Assembly (NCBI RefSeq): GCF_001281315.1
Contig: NZ_CP012479.1
Location: 3,720,001-3,784,000 of the forward strand
Direction of reading: 5' to 3'
Length of the DNA stretch: 64,000 nucleotides
Source: Arthrobacter sp. ERGS1:01
GTDB lineage: Bacteria; Actinomycetota; Actinomycetes; Actinomycetales; Micrococcaceae
Positions 16,685 to 24,769 of the stretch are shown one piece after another; position 1 is the first letter of the stretch, and each line of letters starts with the position of its first letter. The notes under the pieces are model-generated. The model saw only the letters and a program-made list of their open reading frames with translations, had not been told where the DNA came from and ran no database searches. Position numbers and translations under genes: made by a program.

Positions 16685-17149
16685 ATGCGATCCCAGCCAG
16701 CAGACCCGGCCGACCTCGGCGAACTTTTCCATGCCGCTTTCCGCGGGCTGCGCCGCACGTGGGCCGATCAGCTCTCCCCATGGGACCTGACCCCGCACCA
16801 GTGGCGGGCGTTGTCCACGCTGCTGCGCGGGGGCGGCTATTCCGGGGCCTGCTCCGGCAACTTGTCCGACGGCGGCGGACTGCGCCTGAAGGATTTGGCG
16901 GACCGGCTCCGCATTGCCCCGCGCTCCGCCACCGAGGTGGTGGACCAGCTCGAGGCCAAGGGCCTGGTGCGCCGCGAACCGGACCCCACCGACCGGCGCG
17001 CCACCCTGGTGCGGGCCACGGCGGAGGGTGAGGAACTGTTCGCGAAGGCGGGCGCGGAACGGCGCGAGAAGGCCAACGAATACTTTGGCCGGCTCAGCGC
17101 CGACGACCAGGCGGACCTGGCCCGGATCCTGGGACAGCTGGGCCACTGA
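16685..17149 (+). CDS. MarR-family transcriptional regulator
   Basis: A 154-residue winged-helix protein. DLTPHQWRALSTLL, then LRLKDLADRLRIAPRSATEVVDQLEAKGLV (helix-turn-helix), then REPDPTDRRATLVRATAEGEELF (wing), is the standard MarR arrangement. An unusual Gly/Ser-rich insertion (GGGYSGACSGNLSDGGG, about residues 49-65) precedes the HTH. The protein should be a dimer whose DNA binding is relieved by a small ligand. It is divergent from an ABC exporter, the classic context for control of efflux and of itself. Confidence 0.9.
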   Translation: MRSQPADPADLGELFHAAFRGLRRTWADQLSPWDLTPHQWRALSTLLRGGGYSGACSGNLSDGGGLRLKDLADRLRIAPRSATEVVDQLEAKGLVRREPDPTDRRATLVRATAEGEELFAKAGAERREKANEYFGRLSADDQADLARILGQLGH

Positions 17150-17163
17150 TCGAGGAGGGCCCC

Positions 17164-17225
17164 GGTGATCGAGCTTGTCGAGATCCAGGGCCTCGAGATC
17201 CAGGGCCTCGACAAGCTCGACCGAC
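17164..17225. repeat. Dispersed palindromic repeat, inverted pair
   Basis: A direct copy (GGTGATCGAGCTTGTCGAG, from 17164) is followed by CCAGGGCCTCGAGATCCAGG and an inverted copy (CTCGACAAGCTCGACC, ending near 17222). It starts 14 bp after the MarR stop and could fold into a long hairpin that also terminates transcription. Confidence 0.7.
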
Positions 17226-17336
17226 GATCGCCACAAACTTCTTACCGGCCCGCAACACGGGCGCAACATTGCCCCGGCAGACTTGTTTCATGGCCATACG
17301 CGGCCAGGAAATGACGGTCTACCAAGGAGGCACACC

Positions 17337-17570
17337 ATGTCACTGGAAGTTTCAGCCGAATCCGCCCGGGCCACCCGGGTCAGAAGCCTGATGCCGCTGA
17401 TTCGCGGCAACCGGGTGGAGGCACGCGTGCTCGACATGGTGGTGCACCGCGGCTTCGTCGACGACGTGGCACCCGAGGCGCGCGTCTTGTGGATCATCTC
17501 CGAGGACACGGGGCGGCGGAAGCTCATTCCGCTCGACACCTTCAGCCTTTGGCTGGTCCCCGCTGCCTGA
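17337..17570 (+). CDS. Small conserved-looking protein of unknown function
   Basis: A 77-residue protein starting MSLEVSAESARATRVRSLMP, with a strong AAGGAGG seven bases before ATG 17337. It is not hydrophobic. It looks like one compact beta-rich domain (RVEARVLDMVVHRGFVDD, then RVLWIISEDTGRRKLIPLDT). No family recognised. It stands alone between the MarR gene and a convergent amidohydrolase. The good ribosome site and balanced codon pattern argue that it is real. Confidence 0.65.
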   Translation: MSLEVSAESARATRVRSLMPLIRGNRVEARVLDMVVHRGFVDDVAPEARVLWIISEDTGRRKLIPLDTFSLWLVPAA

Positions 17571-17597
17571 GCGCGGGGCCTGCCCGCAGCACCCGGA

Positions 17598-18803
17598 CTA
17601 GGCCACGATGCGGCCGGCCTGGATGACCACGCGCGGGCGGGCCTCGTCCCACAGGACGGCGGAATCGTCGAACGGGTTGCCGTCCAGGATCACCACATCG
17701 GCATGCGCCCCGGCGCCAATTCGGCCGAGCCCGGCGTCCTGGATGATCTCCGCGTTGACGGATGTCATGGACTTCAACGTCTCAAACATGCCCGCCGATT
17801 CACTTTGCAGGCGCACGCCCACCAATTGGTCGTTCTCGAGCTCGCCCATCAAGTCCGAGCCAAAGCCGACCTTGACCCCGGCCGCCAACGCCAGGGCGAT
17901 GGCGGTCTTGCCGGCGGAGAGCACCTCGGCGTTCTTCACCTGCGAAACCGGGTGCAGGCCCAGCGCCTCGCCGCGGCGGTTCATGGCGTCGTAGGCGGCC
18001 AGCGTGGGTACCAGGTAGCTGCCGTGTCGGGCCATGAGTTCGGCGGTTTCCTGATCCATGAGGTTTCCGTGTTCAATGGTCCGCACCCCGTTCTCCACGG
18101 AATGCCTGATGGCCTCGGGCGAGTACGCGTGGGCGGCCACATAGCTGTTGCGGCGGCCCGCCTCCTCCACGACGGCCTGGATTTCGGCGGCCGAATACTG
18201 CGGAACCCGGATGGGATCGGTCAGCGAGACGACGCCGCCGGAGGTCATGATCTTGATGGCGTGGCTGCCGGTGCGGAACCTGTCGCGGACGGCCTTGCGG
18301 AGATCGTCCACACCGTCGATGACGGAGCACATGTGGCCATGGCTGAAGCACAGGTCCAGGTCCTCGGCCCGGGGGTCGCCGTGACCGCCGGTCTGGCTCA
18401 TGGCCGGGCCAGTGAACAGGTAGCGCGGGGATGCGAACACGCCGCCGCGCACCGCCTTGGCCAGGCCGATGTCGCCGCCGGCCACGTCGCGCACCGTGGT
18501 GAAGCCGCGCTTCAGCGCCGACCCCAGGCGTTGCGCACCCACGAGCGCCGCATAGCTCAACGGGCCCTTTTCCACCTCGAAGCCGCCCAGCCCCACGGCG
18601 TAGGCGTGGAAGTGCGCGTCGATGAGCCCGGGAACCACCACTTTCCCGCCGGCGTCGACCACCTCACCCACCGGCGCCACGTCGCCCACGGCCTCGATGA
18701 CGCCGTCGCGCATCACGATCGAGCCCTCCACCAGCTCCGGTGAAGACCCGTCAAAGATCAGCGCGTTGGTGATGGTCAGCGTCCCGGTGGCGGCGTTGGA
18801 CAT
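17598..18803 (-). CDS. Metal-dependent amidohydrolase (imidazolonepropionase/prolidase-like)
   Basis: A 401-residue protein. A beta-sandwich lead-in (ITNALIFDGSSPE) is followed by the metal-binding VVPGLIDAHFHAYAVG (HxH, about residues 63-65). AAHAYSPEAIRHSVENG, TIEHGNLMD and VGFGSDLMGE supply the later His and Asp ligands of the TIM-barrel amidohydrolase superfamily. Relatives hydrolyse Xaa-Pro dipeptides, imidazolone propionate or organophosphates; the substrate here is open. A 17-bp-stem hairpin lies upstream, so it is probably transcribed separately from the VOC gene. Confidence 0.85.
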   Translation of the reverse strand: MSNAATGTLTITNALIFDGSSPELVEGSIVMRDGVIEAVGDVAPVGEVVDAGGKVVVPGLIDAHFHAYAVGLGGFEVEKGPLSYAALVGAQRLGSALKRGFTTVRDVAGGDIGLAKAVRGGVFASPRYLFTGPAMSQTGGHGDPRAEDLDLCFSHGHMCSVIDGVDDLRKAVRDRFRTGSHAIKIMTSGGVVSLTDPIRVPQYSAAEIQAVVEEAGRRNSYVAAHAYSPEAIRHSVENGVRTIEHGNLMDQETAELMARHGSYLVPTLAAYDAMNRRGEALGLHPVSQVKNAEVLSAGKTAIALALAAGVKVGFGSDLMGELENDQLVGVRLQSESAGMFETLKSMTSVNAEIIQDAGLGRIGAGAHADVVILDGNPFDDSAVLWDEARPRVVIQAGRIVA

Positions 18804-18881
18804 GGCGGAATCTCCTGTTTCCCCGGATGGCAGCGTCCGGATTGGGTGGTGGTCATAAGCTGTGGCATTTCCATCTTAACG

Positions 18882-18929
18882 ACGACGGCGGCTGTCACCT
18901 TTCGCGCGAAAAGTGACAGCCGCCGTCGT
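18882..18929 (-). terminator. Long-stem hairpin downstream of the VOC gene
   Basis: A perfect 17-bp stem (18882-18898 with 18913-18929) encloses a 14-base loop that itself holds the palindrome TTCGCGCGAA. It begins six bases after the VOC stop on the minus strand and precedes the amidohydrolase. There is no U-tract, so termination is probable but not certain. Confidence 0.6.
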
Positions 18930-18934
18930 TCGGA

Positions 18935-19354
18935 TCAGCCCTGCGGGGCGCCCGAGATGTTGACCAGCCAGGGGATCCCGTAACCGTCAACGCACATGCC
19001 GAAGGTGTCGCCCCACGGCGCCTTCTCGAGCGGCATGGTGACGGTGCCGCTGGCGGACAGCTTGTCCCAGTAGCCGCGGAGTTCGGCCTCATCCTCGCCG
19101 GTGAGCGAGACCTGGTGGTTGGTGCCGGGGGTGAATTCCATGTGGCTGGGCGTGTCGGAGCCCATCAGCGAAAGGCCGCCATCGGTGAGGAGCGCGCCGT
19201 GCATGATCTGGTCCAGCTCGGCCTCCTCGACGCCGCCGCCGCCGTCGCGGAAGCTGCTGAGCGTCAATTCGCCGCCGAAGACACTCTGGTAAAACTCCAT
19301 GGCGTCCTTTGCGTTGCCGCGAAAGCCAAGGTACGGGTTGAGGCGAGTCGTCAT
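18935..19354 (-). CDS. VOC-superfamily protein (PhnB-like glyoxalase fold)
   Basis: A 139-residue protein. MTTRLNPYLGFRGNAKDAME, then FYQSVFGGELTL, then GTNHQVSLTGEDEAELRGYW and WGDTFGMCVDGYGIPWLVNI match the PhnB/3-demethylubiquinone-methyltransferase-like VOC proteins. Their function is mostly unknown; they are small cytoplasmic dimers. AAGGAG before ATG 19354 fixes the start. Confidence 0.85.
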   Translation of the reverse strand: MTTRLNPYLGFRGNAKDAMEFYQSVFGGELTLSSFRDGGGGVEEAELDQIMHGALLTDGGLSLMGSDTPSHMEFTPGTNHQVSLTGEDEAELRGYWDKLSASGTVTMPLEKAPWGDTFGMCVDGYGIPWLVNISGAPQG

Positions 19355-19411
19355 GCCGGTCTCCTTAGGAAAAGTGTGGATGCACAGCATTATGCCCCGA
19401 ATCATGCCCCC

Positions 19412-19456
19412 TGTCAGGAGGTGCACTGTCAGGAGGTGCAGTATCAGGAGGTGCCG
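19412..19456. repeat. Three tandem 15-bp repeats
   Basis: TGTCAGGAGGTGCAC, TGTCAGGAGGTGCAG and TATCAGGAGGTGCCG follow one another, with a decayed fourth unit running into the 3' end of the siderophore-interacting protein gene. The block lies between that gene and the VOC gene and has no obvious function. Confidence 0.75.
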
Positions 19457-19458
19457 GC

Positions 19459-20445
19459 TCAGGATGCCTGCGCCTTGCCGAGCCGCCAGTAGCCCATGAA
19501 GGCGACGGCGTTGCGGTCCACGCCGACGTCGCGCACCAGGTAGCGGCGCAGCTCCCGGACGGCGGCGGCCTCGCCGGCAATCCAGGCGTAGAAGCCCTCG
19601 CCCGGTTCCATCAGCGGCGTCTCCCACAGGATGTCCGCGTCGATGTCGACGTCGTCGGGCTCCTCGCCGCGGCTGCAGGCCGACGGCGCGATGATCCGGT
19701 GGACGTCGGCGGACATCAGCCCGCCGTGCGCCGCAGCCCCGGCCGAACCCCCGGCGCGTGCCAGCCAGCGCACCTCCACGCCCGATTCCGTGGGCAGGTC
19801 CAGGAAGTCCTCGGCGGCGGGGACCTCCAAAACGGCGTGCCCCGTGACGTGTGCGGGCAGGGTCGCCAGGATGCCGGCGATGGCCGGAACGGCGGTCTCG
19901 TCGCCCACCAGCAGCACCCGGTTCGCCGCGCCAAGATCGAACTCGATGCCCAGGCAGTCGCCGGAGCGCGCGTCGGGGCCGATCAGCACCATGGGGTCCC
20001 CCACCTGCGCTTGGGATGCCCAGAGGGCGGCCGGTCCGGAGCCGCCGTCGAGGTGCATGACGAAGTCGAGGTCCACCTCGGCGGACACGGCGGCACGGCC
20101 GCCCGAGGCCGGGACGGCGGGGCGCAGCGCCCGGACCGTGTACGTGCGCATGTAGCCGCGCGTGTCCGGGTCCATGGCCAGCCAGGTTTGGTACCAGCCG
20201 TCATCCAGGACGCCCTCCACGGCGCCAAAGTCGGGCAGCGGGTGCCCCGGGACCGGGATCATGACCTTGATCCGCAGGTCCAGGGTGTGGCCGTCGGCGT
20301 TCGTGCCGAAGTGCTCAAGCTCGGGTCCCACCACCGTGATCCGGAGGAAATGCGGGGTCAGCTGGCGCACGGCGCCCACGGTTCCGTTGAACACCCGGAT
20401 GGGCCGGATGACCTCGGCGGGCCGTTCAATCGTTGCTGCACTCAT
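19459..20445 (-). CDS. Siderophore-interacting protein (FAD-binding ferric-siderophore reductase)
   Basis: A 328-residue protein of the ViuB/SIP family. The N-terminal ferredoxin-reductase-like FAD domain contains LRITVVGPELEHFG and MRTYTVRALRP (R-x-Y-T FAD-binding motif). The NAD(P)-type domain contains RVLLVGDETAVPAIAGIL, and FYAWIAGEAAAVRELRRYL lies near the end. The protein reduces Fe(III)-siderophores in the cytoplasm to release iron. Its ATG overlaps the stop of the ATPase gene by four bases (ATGA). It is the last gene of the iron operon. Confidence 0.92.
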   Translation of the reverse strand: MSAATIERPAEVIRPIRVFNGTVGAVRQLTPHFLRITVVGPELEHFGTNADGHTLDLRIKVMIPVPGHPLPDFGAVEGVLDDGWYQTWLAMDPDTRGYMRTYTVRALRPAVPASGGRAAVSAEVDLDFVMHLDGGSGPAALWASQAQVGDPMVLIGPDARSGDCLGIEFDLGAANRVLLVGDETAVPAIAGILATLPAHVTGHAVLEVPAAEDFLDLPTESGVEVRWLARAGGSAGAAAHGGLMSADVHRIIAPSACSRGEEPDDVDIDADILWETPLMEPGEGFYAWIAGEAAAVRELRRYLVRDVGVDRNAVAFMGYWRLGKAQAS

Positions 20446-21335
20446 GCCTGCACACCTTCCATCGCGGATATTGCCGAAATTGTGGGAACTGCCGGGTCGC
20501 TCTTTTTTGCGGCCGCCGCGAACGCCGCGGCCCGGCGCCCCACGGGCACCACCATGGGCGAACCCACCACCGGATCCGGCACCACCACCGATTCCAGTCC
20601 GAAAACCTCCTGCACGAGCTCCGCGGTCATGACGGCCGACGGCTCGCCCTGCGCCACGATCCGCCCGGCCTTCATGGCGATCAGGTGGTCCGCGTACCGG
20701 GCGGCAAGGTTCAGATCGTGCAGCACAATGGCCACCGTGATGCCGCGCCGGGCGTTGAGTTCGGACACCACGTCGAGCACCTCCACCTGGTGCGCCAGGT
20801 CCAGGTAGGTGGTGGGCTCGTCGAGCAGCAGGATGTCGGTTTGCTGGGCCAGTGCCATGGCGATCCACACGCGCTGGCGCTGCCCGCCGGAAAGTTCGTC
20901 GATGCTCCGCTCGGCCAGCTCCAGCGTGCCGGTCGCCGTGAGCGCCTCGGCGACGGCGGCGTCGTCGTCGGCGGTCCATTGCCGGAACCAGCCCTGGTGC
21001 GGGCTGCGGCCGCGGCCCACAAGGTCGGCGACGGTGATGCCGTCGGGTGCGGTGGGTGTCTGCGGCAGGATGCCCAGCTCCCGGGCCAGCGTCTTGGTGG
21101 GCATCTTGTGGATGTCGGTGCCGTTGAGCTGGACGACGCCGGCACTTGGCTTGAGCAGGCGGGCCAGGCCGCGCAGCAAGGTGGATTTTCCGCAGGCGTT
21201 CGCGCCGACGATGATGGTCACCCGGCCTGCGGGCAGCTCCACGGACAGTGAATCGACGATCCTGCGGTCGCCGTAGCCGAGGGATACTCCCTCGGCGCCC
21301 AGGGCGGATGCCGGGGTGGAAGTCTTTGCGCTCAT
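20442..21335 (-). CDS. Iron-siderophore ABC transporter ATPase (FepC-like)
   Basis: A 297-residue ATPase. Walker A is VGANACGKSTLLRGLARLLK (about residue 37), the signature ELSGGQRQRVWIAMALAQQ, Walker B DILLLDEPTTYLDLAHQ and the H-loop VLHDLNLAARYADH. The TTYLDLAHQ stretch is typical of FepC/FhuC siderophore and haem importers. It powers the two permeases encoded immediately upstream, with one base between the genes. A tail of about 40 residues after the ATPase core is Ala-rich. Confidence 0.93.
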   Translation of the reverse strand: MSAKTSTPASALGAEGVSLGYGDRRIVDSLSVELPAGRVTIIVGANACGKSTLLRGLARLLKPSAGVVQLNGTDIHKMPTKTLARELGILPQTPTAPDGITVADLVGRGRSPHQGWFRQWTADDDAAVAEALTATGTLELAERSIDELSGGQRQRVWIAMALAQQTDILLLDEPTTYLDLAHQVEVLDVVSELNARRGITVAIVLHDLNLAARYADHLIAMKAGRIVAQGEPSAVMTAELVQEVFGLESVVVPDPVVGSPMVVPVGRRAAAFAAAAKKSDPAVPTISAISAMEGVQA

Positions 21336-21336
21336 G

Positions 21337-22401
21337 TCAGCCTCCTTGGCTGTTGCGGTTGGTCGAGATCAGCAGCCACAGCAGGAACGGCGCGCCCAGC
21401 GCACCGGTCACCACGCCCACCGGCAGGGACGTGCCGGGTATTCCGTTGATGGCCAGGAAGTTGGCGCCCAGCACGATGCCGGCGCCGACCAGGGCGGACA
21501 GGCCCAGGCTTGGCGCTCCCCCGTTGAGGCGTTTGGCGATGGGCCCGGACAGGAAGGCCACGAATGCGATGGGGCCGGCCGCGGCGGTGGGCAGGGCGGC
21601 CAGCAGGACGCCCAGCACCGTCAGCAGGATCCTTGTCCGGGGCACGTTGAAGCCGAGCCCGGCGGCGGTGTCCTCGCCCAGTTGCAGGCCCTGCAGCCCG
21701 CGGGATGCGAAGGCGACAACCGGCAGCAGCACGGCGAGGGCCACGGTCAGCACGATGACCCGCCCCCAGTCGGCCGAGTTCAGCGAGCCCGTCAGCCACA
21801 CCATGGCGTCCTGGGCGTTGTTGATGTCCGCCCGGGCCAGCATGAACGTGACGGCGGCCTGCATGAACGCGGCCGCGCCGATGCCGATCAGGATCAGTCC
21901 GGAACCGCCCCGGCCCCGGGCCAGCACGGTGATGAGCAGGGCCACCACCAGGGCGCCGATCACGGCCGCGAGGGACACGCCCACGCCGCTGATCCCGAAG
22001 ATCACGATCGCGGCGACGGCCGTGGCGCTGGCCCCGTAGCTGATGCCGATGATGTCGGGGCTGGCCAGCGGGTTGCGCAGCATGGACTGGAAGATGGCGC
22101 CGGCCACGCCAAACGACGCCCCCGCCAAAAGCCCCGTCAGGGCCTGCGGCAGCTTGTTGTCCATGACGATGAAGCTGGCGCCGGGGATGTGCGCGCCGGC
22201 CAGCAGCCGGAGGAAGTCGGGGATGGTGACGGTGTAGCTGCCCAGCAGGATATTCACGGCCAGCAGGCCGAACACCAGCAGGGCCAGCGCCGCGGTGACC
22301 AGGCGCCGGCGACGGCGGGGCCGCCCGCGCAGCGCCCGCACCGCCGCGGCGGCGGCGGGTTCGGCTGCGTGCTCAACAGCCTGCGCGATCCCGGCACTCA
22401 C
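21337..22401 (-). CDS. Iron-siderophore ABC permease (FecCD family, FepG-like)
   Basis: A 354-residue membrane protein of the FecCD family with about nine or ten spans. GAIFQSMLRNPLASPDIIGISYGAS and the coupling region PIAFVAFLSGPIAKRL (ATPase contact) are diagnostic. An Arg-rich cytoplasmic leader (RGRPRRRRR) precedes the first span. GTG 22401 is chosen because it overlaps the upstream permease stop by four bases (GTGA). It pairs with the next permease as a heterodimer. Confidence 0.9.
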   Translation of the reverse strand: MSAGIAQAVEHAAEPAAAAAVRALRGRPRRRRRLVTAALALLVFGLLAVNILLGSYTVTIPDFLRLLAGAHIPGASFIVMDNKLPQALTGLLAGASFGVAGAIFQSMLRNPLASPDIIGISYGASATAVAAIVIFGISGVGVSLAAVIGALVVALLITVLARGRGGSGLILIGIGAAAFMQAAVTFMLARADINNAQDAMVWLTGSLNSADWGRVIVLTVALAVLLPVVAFASRGLQGLQLGEDTAAGLGFNVPRTRILLTVLGVLLAALPTAAAGPIAFVAFLSGPIAKRLNGGAPSLGLSALVGAGIVLGANFLAINGIPGTSLPVGVVTGALGAPFLLWLLISTNRNSQGG

Positions 22402-23513
22402 AGTGCCGCCCGCTTTCCGCGGCGCACCACGGCGATGAACACGGGCGCACCCATCAGGGCGGCAACGATCCCGGCAGGTACCTCGCCCGGCAGCAGGATG
22501 ACCCGGCCCACCACGTCGGCGAACAGCAGCACGGCCGGGGCGGCCACCAGGGACAGCGGCAGCAGCCACCGGTAGTCCGGGCCGAAGATTCCGCGCAGCA
22601 TGTGCGGCACCACGAGACCGATGAACCCGATGGGGCCGGCCAACGCCGTGGCGCTGCCGCACAGCAGCACGATCCCGATCGCGGAGACGGCCCGGCCCAG
22701 GCCCGGCCGCACGCCCAGGCCGCGCGCCACGTCGTCGCCCAGTGCCAGGTTGTTCAGCAGCTTTCCGGTGCCGAGCAGGATCACGGCGCCGACGGCCACG
22801 AATGGCAGCACGGCGGTGACGGAATCCCAGGATTTGCCGGCCAGCGCGCCCACCTGCCAGGTCCGGAACAGCTCCAGCGAGGCCTGGCTGGTGACCAGCA
22901 TGGCGCTCATGAGCGATCCCATCCCGGCGGCCATGGCGGCGCCGGCCAGCGCCAGCTTCACCGGGGTGGCGCCGTCACGGCCCAGGCTCGCCACCGAATA
23001 AACGACGACGGCGGCCACGGCGCTGCCCGCGAACGCGAACCACAGGTAGCTGGAGACACTGCTCGCGCCCAGGAAGAAAATGGAGGCCACGACGGCCAGC
23101 GAGGCGCCGGCGTTGATGCCCAGGATCCCGGGATCGGCCAGCGGATTGCGGGCCACCCCCTGCATCGACGTCCCGGCCAGGCCCAGCGAGGCGCCCACCA
23201 CCAGGCCGGCCACGGTGCGGACCAGCCGGGACAGCACCACGGCGTGGTCGCCGTTGGACGGATCGGGGTTGACCAGCGTGTCCAGGACCACCGGCAGCGG
23301 CACGTAACGGGCACCGATGGCCAGCGATGCCAGCACCAATAGGACCAGCACGGCCACGGCAACCACGGTCCAGAGCGCGCGTGAGCGGCCGGAAAACCGG
23401 CCGGCCGTGACTGTGCCGGCCACACTGGGTGCCACACTGGGTGCCGTGATCGCGGCGGCGGGGGCCGCCGTCGTACTTTGTGTTGCCGCCATGGAGGCCG
23501 TCCGGGTCGTCAT
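22398..23513 (-). CDS. Iron-siderophore ABC permease (FecCD family, FepD-like)
   Basis: A 371-residue FecCD permease. After a Thr/Ala-rich leader of about 45 residues come about nine spans, with GTSMQGVARNPLADPGILGINAGAS and GLVVPHMLRGIFGPDYRWLLP (cytoplasmic EAA-like coupling loop). It forms the channel with the partner permease. It sits 12 bp after the binding-protein stop. Confidence 0.9.
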   Translation of the reverse strand: MTTRTASMAATQSTTAAPAAAITAPSVAPSVAGTVTAGRFSGRSRALWTVVAVAVLVLLVLASLAIGARYVPLPVVLDTLVNPDPSNGDHAVVLSRLVRTVAGLVVGASLGLAGTSMQGVARNPLADPGILGINAGASLAVVASIFFLGASSVSSYLWFAFAGSAVAAVVVYSVASLGRDGATPVKLALAGAAMAAGMGSLMSAMLVTSQASLELFRTWQVGALAGKSWDSVTAVLPFVAVGAVILLGTGKLLNNLALGDDVARGLGVRPGLGRAVSAIGIVLLCGSATALAGPIGFIGLVVPHMLRGIFGPDYRWLLPLSLVAAPAVLLFADVVGRVILLPGEVPAGIVAALMGAPVFIAVVRRGKRAAL

Positions 23514-23525
23514 GAGGTGCTTGGC

Positions 23526-24581
23526 TTAGGCCTTGTCGGCCGCGGCGCCCAGCTCGGGCAGGAACGCATCCAGCGCCCAGGGCAGGCTCAGCGGGGAGGA
23601 GGCGGAAATGGCCAGGGTCAAGGTGGTGTCCGGGTCGGCGACGAAGGCCCCGGACTTGACGGCCGGGATCTGGCCGAGCAAGGGGTCGGCGATGATCGCG
23701 GCCTTGGTCTTGTTGTCGGGAACCCAGCTGACGAACACCTGGGAGGCCAGTTCGTTGGCCTTCTCGGCGGACCACGGAATGTAGAAGCCGGTGGCCTTCT
23801 TCTCGGCCGCCACCACCACGGGGGCCTCCACCATGCCGATGCTGGAGAGGAAGCGGGGGCGGTTGTCCTCGGCGGTGTAGACGTTGACGCCGGTGCTCGA
23901 ATCGGGCTCCAGGTTGCCGTAGATGAACGTCTTGCCCTTGATCTGCGGGTACTTGGCGGCCTTCTCGGCGATGGTCTTCTCGGTGGCCGTGATGAGCGCG
24001 GTGGCCTGCGCGGACTTGCCCAGGGCCGCACCGATCATGGTGGTGGAATCCTGCCAGGACGTGCCGTAGGCGACCTTCGGGAAGGCGATGACGGGGGCGA
24101 TCTTGCTGAGCTTGTCGTAGTCCTCCTTACTCAATCCCGAGTAGGCGGCCAGGATGATGTCCGGATTCGCCTTGGCAACTTCGGTGAAGTTCACGCCGTC
24201 GGCCTCGGAGTACTGGACGGGCGCCTTGGCGCTGCCAATCCCGGCGCCGGCCTTGGCCAGGGCGGCGTCCTTCCACGGGGTGGACCCCTGTGCGTTGCCG
24301 CCCCACGCGTGCTTGGGCATGCCCACCGGGATCACGCCGAGGGCGATGGCGACGTCGTCGTTGACCCAGGAGACTGTGGCGATCCGCTGCGGGGCGGACT
24401 TGATGACCGTCGTGCCGTAAGCGTGTTTGACGGTGACGGGGAAGGCGTCCGCCGGCGCCGTGTTTTGGCCCGAAGACTCGGCGCCCACTGCGCCGGTCGA
24501 GCAGCCGGCCAGGGCCACGCCCATGGCCGCCACGGAGACAAACAAGCCCATCTTCAGACCTTCACGACGCGAAAATTCCAC
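23526..24581 (-). CDS. Iron-siderophore binding lipoprotein (FepB/FhuD-like)
   Basis: A 351-residue substrate-binding protein. A basic N-terminus and a hydrophobic segment end in VALAGCSTG, a lipobox that places the mature protein on the outer face of the membrane. The class III binding-protein pattern is clear: TVKHAYGTTVIKSAPQRIAT, then VAKANPDIILAAYSGLSKED. It captures ferric siderophore for the permeases. First gene of the operon; a DtxR-like box lies about 40 bp upstream. Confidence 0.92.
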   Translation of the reverse strand: MEFSRREGLKMGLFVSVAAMGVALAGCSTGAVGAESSGQNTAPADAFPVTVKHAYGTTVIKSAPQRIATVSWVNDDVAIALGVIPVGMPKHAWGGNAQGSTPWKDAALAKAGAGIGSAKAPVQYSEADGVNFTEVAKANPDIILAAYSGLSKEDYDKLSKIAPVIAFPKVAYGTSWQDSTTMIGAALGKSAQATALITATEKTIAEKAAKYPQIKGKTFIYGNLEPDSSTGVNVYTAEDNRPRFLSSIGMVEAPVVVAAEKKATGFYIPWSAEKANELASQVFVSWVPDNKTKAAIIADPLLGQIPAVKSGAFVADPDTTLTLAISASSPLSLPWALDAFLPELGAAADKA

Positions 24582-24621
24582 AATGCTTCCTTACGGTAAC
24601 CCCAGATAACGCTTGCCTTAG

Positions 24622-24640
24622 TTATGCAAGCCTTACCTAC
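24622..24640 (-). promoter_or_regulatory. Candidate DtxR/IdeR iron box
   Basis: On the minus strand GTAGGTAAGGCTTGCATAA matches 14 of 19 positions of the DtxR/IdeR consensus TTAGGTTAGGCTAACCTAA. A second, overlapping inverted repeat (CTTGC...GCAAG, 24612-24630) is adjacent. The position 41-59 bp before the binding-protein ATG fits iron-dependent repression of the operon. Confidence 0.65.
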
Positions 24641-24729
24641 CCTAGCGGATTGAAAACGCAATAGAGAACATTATTGTGAGGTATTTGACACTTTCCGTAA
24701 AAATGTCAGCAACGGCGCCGAAAAATGGT

Positions 24730-24769
24730 GCCCGCAAGGAGTCCCTGAGACTCCCCCTAGGGCGCGGGC
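24730..24769 (-). terminator. Intrinsic terminator of the MarR gene
   Basis: On the minus strand a stem GCCCGC...GCGGGC encloses a second perfect stem GGAGTC-5 nt-GACTCC and is followed by ACCATTTTT. It starts inside the last codons of the MarR gene. Confidence 0.7.

Noticed and set aside
14841-16790. A plus-strand open frame of 649 codons opposite the ABC exporter
   Set aside because: Antisense to an ATPase with all motifs intact; composition is typical of shadow frames in high-GC DNA.
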